Positions 1 through 10,168 of a DNA stretch of 64,000 nt are shown piece after piece. Every line of letters begins with the position of its first letter. The first letter of the stretch is position 1. This stretch comes from Polytrichum commune (taxonomy: Eukaryota > Streptophyta > Polytrichopsida > Polytrichales > Polytrichaceae), in contig OX485804.1 of NCBI GenBank assembly GCA_950295325.1, positions 24,364,001 to 24,428,000 of the forward strand. The letters run 5' to 3'. Below the pieces are notes generated by a model. The model worked only from the letters and a program-made list of their open reading frames with translations, had not been told where the DNA came from and did not search any database. The translations under genes were made by a program, and so were the position numbers.

Positions 1-181
1 CCCCCTAAACCAATGTTTTATATCAAAATGACAATTAATGGCATGAATCTAGATTGTTATAGTTGCTATGACCCAAATAAAGCAATTTCCAATCGAACCA
101 ACATTGGTAGACCATTTTGACATGATGCGCATAGACCACAACATGGCCATATATAAGAAAGGTTGGTAAGATAAAAAGATG

Positions 182-215
182 TAGGGTTTAGGGTTTGGGG
201 TTAGGGGTTAGGGTA
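182..215 (+). repeat. Interstitial telomere-like TTTAGGG tract
   Basis: A short run of degenerate TTTAGGG/TTGGGG/TTAGGGG units, the plant-type telomere motif. Copy B has a shorter version near 55184-55210. It is too short and impure to be a chromosome end. It supports a plant origin. Confidence 0.6.
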
Positions 216-219
216 TAGA

Positions 220-1146
220 GTTTGTGAAAGTTGTCTATGTGGTTTGCGGACTTAGGGTTTAGATCGTTACTTCAATGCATTATATACACAAACAATATCG
301 ACTCCTAAATAATCCATATCGCACTAATTTAATTTATGGGAAGCTCATGCTATTAATTGATATTACTAGCAAAACATGCGACCACATGGCTAAAATACAC
401 TACACTAAATATGATATTTAGTGTTTGATTGTATAATATAGTGTTGTTACACTATTATGGTCAACACTAAATTTCAATTCTTTGATAATTAGTGTTGGAC
501 ATATTAAATGGGCCACCACATTTCCTACTACCATGTCTTTTATGCTTTTATCATTGTTAAATTTTTTTTTCATATTAATTTCCTTACACAAAATTTGTGC
601 ATGCGACATCCACATATTACCATTATAATTGAAATTAAGTGTTTGAGTTCGCAATGAATAGTAGTTACTTTCATAGGGTTAGTGATATTTAATGTACTAT
701 GCGTTTGTATTTAGAGTATCTAACACTAAATATCATATTAAGGGTGGTTCAAGCTAACACCTCATTAAATTAATGACATCGTATTGAAAATTGAATTTTC
801 ATCCACCTCTTGTGGAGAATCAGATAGCCCCTCTTCATAATTCAAATTGAGTCATTTATATATGTAATATTTATTTGAGGAACCATTGAAGAACTTTAAA
901 GATGTCTCGTTCATGAAAACGACATTTGCATCTTGGGGGTGGATTCTTCATCGAAAACCTACTAAATGACATGAATTGTTAAATACAAATTATCTGAACA
1001 TACTTTTCTAAAATATGTTTACAAGGAATCCATATGTCGAGGTACTAAGGGGATACGGAAAGTTAAATTTATATCCCTAAACTAAGCTCCTCCCATTTCC
1101 TATTTCATTTTTCCTGAACCCTCATCCCTCCATGTCCCCATGGTAT
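220..1146. other. AT-rich non-coding region with inverted CACTAAATAT motifs
   Basis: I see no gene here. At 403-423 there is a perfect hairpin, CACTAAATAT and ATATTTAGTG around one base, and related motifs recur near 467 and 725-740. In copy B the stretch around the hairpin is tandemly duplicated. This may be an old MITE, but no clear target-site duplication is visible. Confidence 0.5.
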
Positions 1147-2215
1147 ATGTTACCAAAAAGCCTCCACCCTTCAATTTCGTCCTAGCCCGAATGGAGAAGT
1201 TTATAATGACATGTAGAGATTTCTCTCTTTGTAATACAATGTATGATTCCAATCTATCGTTGGAATATAAGCAACTTAGCCAAGTCTATACTATGTCTTC
1301 TTACACTCCTTAATCTTGAAGTTTGGAAGTTTGGACATAGTCTCGGTTTTTTGGCTCTCAAAAATTCATATGAAGTCCAAAAAATGAGTTCTTGGTATCC
1401 ATGGATAGGTAATGAAGTCCTCTACATGAATATGCAATAATATTTCTACTGCCACAAATCATATGGTCGCAATTTTACACTGTTCCCTTTGAACCTACAT
1501 TTTTTCACTAGTTTTTGGAAGTTTGGACATAGTCTCGGTTTTTTTGGCTTTCAAAAATTCATATGAAGTCCAACAAAACTAAATGCTCCAATAAGAGACT
1601 TTTCACATCCGCATAAGTATAAGGCTAATCAATGTAAATCCAAGTATTCAAACAAAGCCATAAATTGAACTTTAAATCATTCACGCCCAACTATTACTAA
1701 CAAGAGGTCAAACCCTCTTCAAGGCCAACTAGCCTTGGCTCCTAACCTTACATCCATGCACACACACGTGCTCCTATCTTGCTTCCCACGCACCCACACT
1801 TATAACACGTGGAGTGCCAAGGAGCACGAAGGAAAGAGATGATGAGTGAGGGAAAAATGAGGGATTATATAGTGAGTTTGAGGGGGTGAGCACCCTCAAG
1901 GCTCACGATAAGCCCTCGAGATTTCCTCCTACTTTGTAGGCTCTTATCCTATCTCCTAAGCCTTCCTCCCTCAAATGATCAACAAGGATCCTAATTCAAA
2001 CATTTAACTAACCTTGGCTTTCTACCTACTACACTTTACCAAGGTTTGTCCTTCTCCTACTTAAATCCCCTCCACAAAACCCTAATGATTCAAACTAAGC
2101 TTTCTTCAAACTTCACTTTTTTTATATTTTTGTGAATAATCATAAATCACCAAAACACCACTTGTAATGTTTTACAAGTGTTAACAACCAATGTGGGCAT
2201 CAATTTTGGGCTCAT
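1147..2215 (-). mobile_element. LTR-like element (family TATGAGCCCAAA), present in copy A only
   Basis: Read on the minus strand it begins ATGAGCCCAAAATTGATG and ends GGTAACAT. It shares internal blocks with the element at 8393-9720, such as GTTTGAATTAG, GGATAGGATAAG and AAGTAGGAG, plus the terminal GGCTAGGACG...AAGGGTGG block. It contains a TATATAA box-like site. Copy B has the uninterrupted sequence here, so this is a post-duplication insertion. The flanks GGTAT and ATTAT are an imperfect 5-bp duplication. No internal retrotransposon domain remains, so it is best read as a solo LTR or non-autonomous element. A 60-bp block is repeated at about 1319-1381 and 1517-1574. Confidence 0.6.
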
Positions 2216-2465
2216 ATTATCTCCTCATCCCCATCCCCTCCCCATCCTCATTCCCATTCCCATTCTCATTCCCATCCCCATCCCCATCCCAGCCCTCGCC
2301 AGTGGCCACTAGCCACGTGGCCGCCGCCGGGAAACCCTAGCGGCACCGGCTACCTCCCCGCACCCCTCTCTCTCCTCCTCATTTGTCATTTGGAGCAGAG
2401 GAGGAGAGGAGCTCTTAGTTGCAACGAAGCCCTTGCCAATTTTAGAGCCTCATTGTGAATGTTAT
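2216..2465. other. C-rich low-complexity tract and GC-rich segment
   Basis: Tandem CCCATC/CATTCC-type simple repeats (about 2220-2290) are followed by a GC-rich segment with CTCTCTCTCC. The same arrangement in copy B is at 56275-56520. This could be the promoter or 5' leader region of the gene starting at 3842, but no TATA box is obvious. Confidence 0.4.
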
Positions 2466-2469
2466 GTTT

Positions 2470-2745
2470 TGTTGTGTTGTCAGAACCTTGAGAATATGAA
2501 AGCTTGAGAGTAGGAAAGGTTGAGAGGTTGAGAGTTATAGAAAGCTTGAGAGGTGGAGAGTTTTAGAAAGATTGAGAGCTTGAATTTTAAAAAGATTGAG
2601 AGGTTGAGAGTTTTAGAAAAGTTGAGAGCTTGAGAGTTTCAGAAAGGTTGAGAGCTTGAGAGTTTTAGAAAGCTTGAGAGCTTGAGAGTAGGAAAGCTTG
2701 AGAGCTTGAGAGTTTCAGAAAGCTTGAGTTTTCAAAGCTTGTGAG
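2470..2745 (+). repeat. GCTTGAGAG minisatellite upstream of the ParB-like gene
   Basis: Degenerate tandem units built on GCTTGAGAG / TTGAGAGTT(T)CAGAAA, about 11-24 bp each. The array is shorter in copy B (about 56535-56745), so unit number varies between copies. It lies in the presumed 5' region about 1.1 kb before the start codon. Confidence 0.75.
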
Positions 2746-3254
2746 TTGTCTACATCAGGGTTTGTGTAGGATTTGCATATAAGTTGTGAAGGCTTGAGAG
2801 TGTAAGAAAGGAGTGAGGGTAGAAGAAATTGCAATTGAAAGCGAATTCAACACTTTTGAAAGACAATTTGATGTGCATTTGTGAGGATTTCTGGATTTCA
2901 CAGTAGGAGGCAGGAGGTTTTGTGTGCAACAATTCAATGTGAGTACATGTTTCCTTTACAAATCACTCCTTCACAATCTGAAATTGTTGTTTGATGAATT
3001 CCTTGTGATTATTTTATGCATTATGAGGTATGGTATGTTTTGTATGGAATAACACTTTCCTCTTCATTCTGAATTATCAATTATTGACTCGCAATTTTGT
3101 TCTGATTCTATTTTTCACTTGTGTTTCATCATTCTGATTACGAGTTGTAGGCGCATGAACAACGCAAGATAGTAACATTCATACCAACATGTATACGTAC
3201 ATGTATATGTATGGATATATATGTAAATAAATATACCATTTTCTAATCCCAGAT
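2746..3254. other. Non-coding 5' region between minisatellite and palindrome cluster
   Basis: AT-rich DNA, conserved in copy B (56747-57265). It has potential splice-like boundaries but no supportable coding sequence. It may include an untranslated 5' exon. Confidence 0.35.
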
Positions 3255-3812
3255 GACCACATTTACGAACGATCGTTCGTAAATGTGGTCTGAATACATC
3301 CCTTACCCCACAAACATCTACGAACGTGTGTTCGTAAATACGCACCTCACCCTCCATTTTTACGAACGCACGTTCGTATATCCATTGATACCCGGTACAT
3401 CAGACAAATCCACAAATTAAATTACACATACAAAAATACGAACGAACGTTCGTAATCACAAACCCTTCATGGTAATTGTCTGCATTCCCGAGTAGCATAA
3501 TTTACGAACGCACGTTCGTAAATAAGAACTAAAGTATTAATTCACCTATTTAGAAGATGCTCATGGAAATTAGAACAATCCTCGTGGAAATTAGATAACC
3601 CTGGACAATTCGTAGACTTGTTTAGAAACAATACGAACGCACGTTCGTAAACTTGAGCCAAATACACCTTAGCAACCACATTCTTTACAAACGATCGTTC
3701 GTAAATGAAATCAGCGAAGACATAATTAAAATTCCTCACGGGTACCCATAGCCAGCGTTCATTGATTAGTATATATGATTTGCTTGTCAATTACGAACGC
3801 TCGTTCGTAAAC
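3255..3812. repeat. Palindrome cluster upstream of the ParB-like gene (8 copies)
   Basis: There are eight copies of a palindrome with arms TTTACGAACG and CGTTCGTAAA and a variable central dinucleotide, near 3263, 3318, 3358, 3436, 3501, 3631, 3685 and 3791. Spacing is irregular (about 40-130 bp). The first is extended to a perfect 36-bp palindrome at 3255-3290. All lie within 600 bp upstream of the ATG at 3842, where promoter or 5' UTR sequence is expected. Confidence 0.9.
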
Positions 3813-3841
3813 ACAATACTAAATGTTTATGTGCTCTGCAG

Positions 3842-5134
3842 ATGGCTAGACCGAGCAGGAGCGCCATTGAGATGTTCGCAGTGCAGATAGATCAGCTACC
3901 AGAGTCAGTGTCCGACCCCAACGGAAACGATAATTATGTCCCCAAGGAGGACTTCATTGGGGAATGGACGGCACTGCCAGAGAAGACATCAGACGGTCTT
4001 TTCTGTCTTCGCTTCACCTACGAGCTGGAAACGACGCCGGACCAGCCAGAGCAATGGGTGCAGATGAAGACTTGGGAAGTAGAATCGATTGAGGCACAAG
4101 GAGATTATGTGATTTTAGACATGAAAAATAAGAAGGATCACATTAACCTCCTGTTAGAGTACAGGAGACATAGTTTCTCCTACACATACGCAGAAAATAA
4201 CGTAGTGGTTGATGCCAAACACTTCCTCAAGGACCTCTTCACGAAGTACGCCCTGAGCTCGTACTGGACAGCAAGGAAGTTGGCCGCGCTTTCCTTGAAT
4301 ATCTCCAAGTACAATAGCGCGGTCGCCGAAGCCAACAAGAAAAAGAAGAGCCCACGAAAACCATCCGCATCCGGGGCAGGAGGATCGAGAAGTGCACCCA
4401 GGCCGGTGCCTTCCGCGAGCAGGGTGACGGAGGGTCCCAGCCGACATTCCACACCATCGAAGAGGTCCCGGGACGAAATGGAGAGGTCTGGGGTAACAGA
4501 GGGCGCTGAGGTGAGCTCTCCTCCCCTGATGCCAACCCCTTTAAAGAAGGGTGAGAATCCAGATGCAGTAAAGGCAACAAAGATCCTACGAGACTTCAAT
4601 AATTACTCGAAGGATTGCTGGCCCATGGGGCGCCACTTCACGTTCAACGTGGACTGCTTCAAGTGCGAAAAGTCCCCCAACAAGTGGGTGGTAAGACCTC
4701 GCGAGAGCGGTGGGGTGAAGTGGCAGATCAACAACCTCATGAACAACGTCAAGTGGGATAGGCAGACCGTCTGCGTCATGCCCAAGGGGCTGACATCCCG
4801 ACCGACAGAGATGGATTGGCCGCGAATCCAGAATGGAGAATTCTGGATTATAGATGGTCAGCATAGCTTGGAGGCGTCGCAACAAATCCTCAAGGACGAC
4901 AACTTCCAGCACGAGCTGAAGGCTGACCTGCGGTACTGGAAGGCGTTCTTGGTCTGGTCGGACGATTGGGACAAGCTGCGCAAGATTTCAACCTTCCTGA
5001 ACTCGGGGAACAAAATCAAGGCGTTCGAGGCTTTGTGGGCGGCTAACATAGTGGCTGCGAGAGACGTCTGGGTGGCACACGGATGCCCACCAAAGGAGAG
5101 GGAGAACGCCAAGAACCAGTCTCTTCAATGGAAG
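3842..5134 (+). CDS. ParB/DGQHR-like protein, exon 1 (copy A)
   Basis: This is the first coding exon (431 codons, phase 0), starting at an ATG just after the palindrome cluster and ending at a consensus donor AAG|GTGAGT at 5135. Residues about 334-347 read FWIIDGQHSLEAS, which matches the ParB/DGQHR nucleotide-binding motif (DGQHR with R replaced by S), followed by a region with W/L/N spacing seen in such proteins. Residues about 160-240 are a basic, Ser/Pro/Lys-rich linker with KKKKSPRK, a possible nuclear signal. The function is not known. ParB-type domains bind palindromic DNA and hydrolyse CTP, and DGQHR proteins act in DNA modification systems; applying either role here is inference. The reading frame is fully open. 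Copy B at 57870-59162 encodes the same protein segment. Confidence 0.8.
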
Positions 5135-5250
5135 GTGAGTTTACGAACGTTCGTTCGTAAAGTGTTGGATTCACGAAAACATCAATTACTGTCTCAATTT
5201 ACGAACGTGCGTTCGTATTATGTGCAACACTGACATCTTGTTTTGTGCAG
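5135..5250 (+). other. Intron 1 carrying two palindromes
   Basis: GTGAGT...TTTTGTGCAG, 116 bp. Two palindromes of the TTTACGAACG family (about 5140-5161 and 5198-5218) make up over a third of the intron. Splicing joins phase 0 to phase 0. Confidence 0.8.
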
Positions 5251-6576
5251 GCATTTTGCGACGCGATGGTAGACAAGTTCTCTTCCATCGATATGAAGTC
5301 CACCACCACCAAGCCTGTGCTCGAGCTGAAGGGTGAGCTCAGACTGATCTGCTGCAACAGGGACACATGGGACTTGTGGACGCAGTTTTTTGATGCACAC
5401 AGCTCGGGCGATTTGGTCAATCCCGACACGGAGGAGAAGTACAGCACGGAAAAAACCGGTGAAGCGCCCCCACTACTGAGGGAGTTCTTTAGACACCTCC
5501 AGGGATTGACGGAGTCAGAGCTGAAGAGGTGTGCGATTCATGTTCTTGGGAACACCGTGGGAAGAAACCTTCCCTATCCCAAGATCTTTTCGAAGAGGCC
5601 AAAGCACAAGCCCGGGACGTACTCTATCAAGGAGTGGTGTGACCACCGGAAGCTGAAGACTGCTGCCATGAGAGAGTTGAGCATACTCGTACCAGAGTAC
5701 AAAATCTTTGAAGTCGACGGCGACATCAACTGGCCGTAATGGCAATTGTTAAAGGTCGACTACAACATCAACGGAGCCTCCATGCGCAGTCTGGTCAAGG
5801 AGCACGCCTCGATTTTGAAGTTGAAGGAGAACAAAAGGACTAAGAAAACCGACACGGATCCCCATGAGGTAATGCTGTACATAAAATTTTTGGAGAGGAA
5901 GAGGAACGCCACATTCGAAGGAGTGGCAAGGTTTTGCGTGATGACCTCCGGCGTGGAGAGGGTCACATTTTCCAAGTGGGACGGCACCATCAGCAGGGCC
6001 GAGGTGAGGGAGGATCGACGGGGTTGCCCATTTGCCCTGATCGATTTCAGGTGGATCCCGGGTGTGTCAAGGCTGGGGGGGAAGGACATTCCCTTCTACA
6101 ACCCCTTCATGGCCAAGTTCATGGAGTACAAATCGCCGGCCATGAGGGAGCCTCACGTTTGGCTGTGGATAGTCGAACAGGAGAAGTTGTTTGTCGTCAC
6201 AGAGTTGTACGAGCAGAAGATCAAATTCGAGTACAACATCTTCCACAGCACGTACGTGCCAGCGAAGACGGAGGGGATCGTGGCCATCAACGAGGCCAGG
6301 GGCAACAAGCAGGTGGGAGCGGTCAGCTTGATTTTCTTGACGTACAATGAGCTTAGGGATGGGCGACCGCCTATCAAGGCGAACAACATGTTCAAGAAAA
6401 TCTACAGCATCCCGCATCCCCCTCCCAAGGATCCTCTGCAAGAGACCCTCTACACCGTCTTCCCCGCCCTGGAACTCAGGATGGAGTTCTACGTCTCTGT
6501 ATTGCAGAGTCTGGTTATAAGTGGAGAGACGGTGTACAACATATGTGGAGGCTCCAAATTCATGTATGCAGCCATG
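5251..6576 (+). pseudogene. Amino-methyltransferase-like exon 2 with one in-frame TAA (copy A)
   Basis: 442 codons in one frame from the acceptor after TTGTGCAG to the donor ATG|GTAAGT at 6577, interrupted only by TAA at 5737-5739 between NWP and WQLL. The second half resembles a beta-class N4/N6 amino-methyltransferase fold. There is a motif-IV-like FALIDFRW (about residue 692; the DPPW proton/base-binding motif is lost), a hydrophobic VWLWIV strand, and near the end a motif-I-like YNICGGSKFMYAA (about 861), where such enzymes have FxGxGT. ParB-methyltransferase fusions are common in phages and plasmids, so the combination with exon 1 is sensible. Catalysis looks doubtful because both key motifs are altered. 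The stop is shared with copy B (59765), so it predates the duplication. The methyltransferase assignment is inference from motif order. Confidence 0.6.
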
Positions 6577-6800
6577 GTAAGTTGTCCAGACTCCATTTAC
6601 GAACGCTCGTTCGTAAATTTAACCAACTTCTCAATGTATTGCTTCACAGTCGTTGCACGTGACGCATTCATGTTTACGAACGCTCGTTCGTAAACATAAT
6701 CCCCTTCTTAATGTAATGCTTGAAATCTCATTGCACACCACGCTTTGATGTTTACGAACGTGCGTTTGTATTTTCTGACCTTATTGCTCTCTTCTCACAG
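6577..6800 (+). other. Intron 2 carrying three palindromes
   Basis: GTAAGT...CTTCTCACAG, 224 bp, phase 0. It contains palindromes at about 6596-6617, 6670-6697 (extended arms ATGTTTACGAACG) and 6751-6770. Copy B has the same three (60624, 60700, 60779), with C/T differences in the CG steps. Confidence 0.8.
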
Positions 6801-8210
6801 ATGATGGGTCTCGTAGTCAACACATTCGTTGACGCTGTTGCCGAAGAAGATTTCAAGATCCACCGTGCGAAGGCGTCGACGATGGACCTCAGGGACATCT
6901 ATGTCCCCAGGATGGACTTCAGTATGCCCGCCGACGAGGGCATACCAGTCCACGATTCAGAAGACGACGAGCCCGCCCCCTCCGCCAACGTGGACGCCAT
7001 TCTGCAGTCCTTCGACATACCCCCGCTTCGGATCTTGCCGCCAACGACAGATCTTCCCGACCCTCAAGGGACCCCGGGTGGTTATACCGGGTCGTCCGCG
7101 GGGACAACCCTGGACGTCCTCCCCGCGAGAACGTCTCGTGCGGAGCCTTTCGGAACGCCAGGCGGATGCTCGACGTCACAGTCTCCAAGGCCCGCCGTGG
7201 TTCCGAAGATGGAAACCCTGGACATCCTCGACCAACGCTCGCGTCCATCTTTGGACCTCTTCCGCAACACGAGGAGGAGGATGAAGAAGACTCCCTATGT
7301 GGAGTTGCCGCTGGGAGCAATTATCGAGGTCTCGGACGAAGACGAGGGGGAAATGGACATCATGGCCGAGCTTGGGGTGGACTACGACAAGAACAAGCGG
7401 GTGAAGGAGGAGGCGCTCACCGTCGCCGAGCTCAACGCCAAGCTTGAGGCGAAGATGAAGGAGGAGATGGCTACAGCCCAGGAGGAGAGCGCCAAGCATC
7501 TGGCCAAGCTGTAGGAGCAGCTGAGGGATTCAGCTGCCAAAACTGGCACCATCTTCGAGATGCTTAGAAACATGCAGAGCTTCTCTGCGCCGGTCCAACA
7601 ACCTTACCCCTTCCCCCCTGGAGGATACCCCTCATAGCCCCCACCTCCAGTCATGTACCAAGGAGGGCCTTCCCACCAAACAACGCCACACCCAACGCCG
7701 GCGGGAAGTCCATTGCCCCCGGAGGTGACGGTGACCGCCTCAACCTCCCACGATGCAATCACGGCGGCGCTAAGGGAGGACGAAGATTTACGAACGTGCG
7801 TTTGTGAATCTTCAGGTCCGGCAGTCCTCACCCCTCCCCCTTCAAGGGTAGGACTGCCCACAGACATGGACACGGCCTCTTTCACCGTTGTCCCAAGGGT
7901 TGTAGATAGGAGGGGCGATGACACTGCGCAACACACTGACATGGTCATTGTGGAGGAAACGCAGGGGAGCCCCAATGACTCGGCAGGTCCACGTGGGATG
8001 GTCGTGGAGAGCCCTGACCAGGAACGACATCCATCTGCGCACATGGAGGATGTCCGCATGGAGAGACTCGACCTGGGCGGGGACGACGACGACGACGTGG
8101 AGCTCATCCAACAAACCCAGTTGTCTCAGGAGGAGCGTCCAGCGGAGGTCATGGAAGCAGAGGCTGCTGCCCCAATGGATATTACGAACGCGCGTTCGTT
8201 AATCAAAGAG
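6801..8210 (+). pseudogene. Acidic/coiled-coil linker exon 3 with two in-frame TAG stops (copy A)
   Basis: 470 codons stay in one frame from the acceptor at 6800 to a donor GAG|GTAACT at 8211. The exon starts MMGLVVNTFVD, completing the methyltransferase-like region. It continues with a Pro/Asp-rich stretch, an acidic patch (EDEGEMD) and a Glu/Lys/Ala-rich probable coiled coil (about 7390-7560), then Pro-rich and acidic (DDDDDVE) segments. TAG at 7512-7514 lies inside the coiled coil and TAG at 7635-7637 in a Pro-rich tract; both would be CAG by one C-to-T change. Two family palindromes sit inside the coding frame (7782-7813 and 8181-8201) without breaking it. Copy B has lost the part after 7288. 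Confidence 0.65.
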
Positions 8211-10168
8211 GTAACTCATCTCTGAGAATGCCAAATGTTTTACGAACGCGCGTTTGTAACATCAGTAACCCCCGCGTTGTGTTCTTGGCGCTTCAACTCC
8301 ATCGACATCATGTTGCCCGCGCGAACCTTTTTCTACGTGATCCCTTAGGCCGATCAATTTTGTAGGACACTGCATTTTTTCCTTAGGAAACTATGAGCCC
8401 AAAATGAGTGTTCATATTTGTTTTATGTTTAGAATTTATTTAGAATTGCATTTGGAGTGTTATTGAAACAATCAAAAATATAAAAAGAATGAGGCTTGGT
8501 GTGGATTTATGTTTAGGCCTTAAGCCATTTTGTGTGGTGAATTAGAAGCTTAGTGACATTAGGGAGTGTTTTGATTAGAGAAGTAGTGTTTGATGAGGCA
8601 AGGGGAAGTGCCTTTGATTTAAATGTTTGAATTAGAACATATTCTTGTTGATTTAGGGGGTGAGGGTTTAGTGGATAGGATAAGGTCCCACTAAGTAGGA
8701 GAGGATTAGAAGGTTGTGGTCTTGGGTGCACCTTCCTTCACTCCTATCCTCTCACCCTCCTCTCTCTCTCTCCCTCATTCCATTTCTCTCTTCTCTTCCT
8801 CTTCCTCCTCCTCTCTTCACTTCTCTTTCTCTTCTCCTCTCTCTCTCTCTCTCTTCTCTAGGAAGTTGAGCTCTTAGAGCTCGGGAAAAAATGTGGAATT
8901 AGGTAGGGGACTTAGTGGGATTAGTGGAATTAGGTAGGTGAATTAGGGGGAGGCCTTGGAGAAGCTCTCTTTTGTTCATGTTCTGGTTTTTGTGGTTGAG
9001 GGTGGAGAAGCTTAGTTAGAAGTAGCCGCAGCTAAGGAGCTGGGTTTATTAGTTAATTAGTGCCTACTAGCCTAATTAGCCTCCCAGTTAATTAGTCTTT
9101 AGTTAGTTCAAGCTACACCCTACCTTAGATTGTTGGTTAAGTGTGTGGCTACATGGTGGCATTAAGATACAAAGTTGGTGCTAAGCTACGGGGTTGACAT
9201 TAAACGTGAAGTTGACACTAAGTTGCGGAGCGGGCATCAAGTGCGGGGTTGCTATCAAGCTGAGGAGTTGGTCATTAATTCATGGATTCAACAAGTGAAA
9301 GTTTTGCTAAGACCAAAAGCTCAAGAGGAATATCGGCAAGGGCATGTGTGGCAAAGACTATGACTTGGGAGCTTGAGTCGGCTAAGGGAGTAACCATACA
9401 CGATACTAGTGGTATCGAGGCATCATTGTCTCAAGCAAAGTGTGAAGCTAAGAAAATTTCAAAATAAATGAAAATCATTAAAAAGGAGGAGTAGTGAGCT
9501 ATTCACTCTCACATGGAAAGTGGAACACGCTCTAAGGGGTGAGTAGGAGGAAGGGTGCTTGTGAACTCTTGGAAGAAGTTAATAAAGACTAGCACGACTA
9601 GTGCATTGGTGGAGAGTTGAAGTTGAATTTCATGTTTCTACGATTCTCGACATAAGACATGTGATTCTCAAACCCATACCCGGACTAGGACGCTTAAGGG
9701 TGGTGGGTTTGGCCTCACATAAACTGTGATAGATTATCACGCGAGACAATTGTACATATTCACCGAATTAATATATGAGCAGACGATCTCTGCTCGCATC
9801 CCCTCAACTTATTGCATATTCTCGCATCTTGTGTTGTCTATGTTCTTCCGCATCTTTGCATTCTTTGCTGACTCACCTGTCTCACGAACGCTCGTTTGTA
9901 AAAATGTGCGACCCCGTCTTGACCTCCTTCGCGAACGAGGGTTCGTATATGTATGTGCATCCGCGCTCACGAACGAGCGTTCGTAAATGATGTGCACTGC
10001 CCCGCAACCTTCATTCACGAACGGTCGTTCGTAAGTGTGCCCTTGTGCACATTTTCCTTGCACCCTCCTTACTTCCTCCTCTTTTCCCATAATGCATCGT
10101 CTTTATTTTCAATGCAAAAAATTCATTATTGGATCATAGAATTAAATTAGTCGCGTTGTTCATCACAG
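8211..10168 (+). other. Intron 3 with LTR-like insertion and five palindromes
   Basis: GTAACT...CATCACAG, 1958 bp, phase 0 on both sides. It contains palindromes near 8239, 9882, 9930 (degenerate), 9967 and 10015, and most of its length is the LTR-like element 8393-9720. CT-rich simple repeats lie at about 8757-8860. Joining exon 3 to exon 4 across this intron keeps the frame. Confidence 0.65.
8393..9720 (+). mobile_element. LTR-like element (family TATGAGCCCAAA) in intron 3
   Basis: Starts ATGAGCCCAAAATGAG and ends GGCCTCACAT, flanked by AAACT on both sides (8388-8392 and 9721-9725), a 5-bp target-site duplication typical of LTR retrotransposons. It is homologous to the elements at 1147-2215 (opposite strand) and 43548-45295. 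It has no internal gag/pol, so a solo LTR or a non-autonomous element is likely. Only its 3' part survives in copy B (61316-61705). Confidence 0.6.

Noticed and set aside
182-215. True chromosome end
   Set aside because: The telomere-like tract is about 35 bp, impure, and followed by ordinary sequence on both sides in both copies.
1147-2215. Deletion in copy B rather than insertion in copy A
   Set aside because: The segment has element-like ends and two relatives elsewhere in the window, and copy B reads continuously with one copy of the flanking bases.
4154-4599. Minus-strand open frames over the first large exon
   Set aside because: They are shadows of the GC-rich sense frame. They lack their own start context and homology and recur identically in copy B only because the DNA is identical.
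9282-9467. Small plus-strand gene (MDSTSESFAKTK...)
   Set aside because: Lies within the LTR-like element 8393-9720. Short, no splice or homology support.
3255-10040. CRISPR-like or satellite array
   Set aside because: Spacing is irregular, copies are spread over introns and promoters, there are no equal-length spacers and no cas genes, and the organism is a plant.
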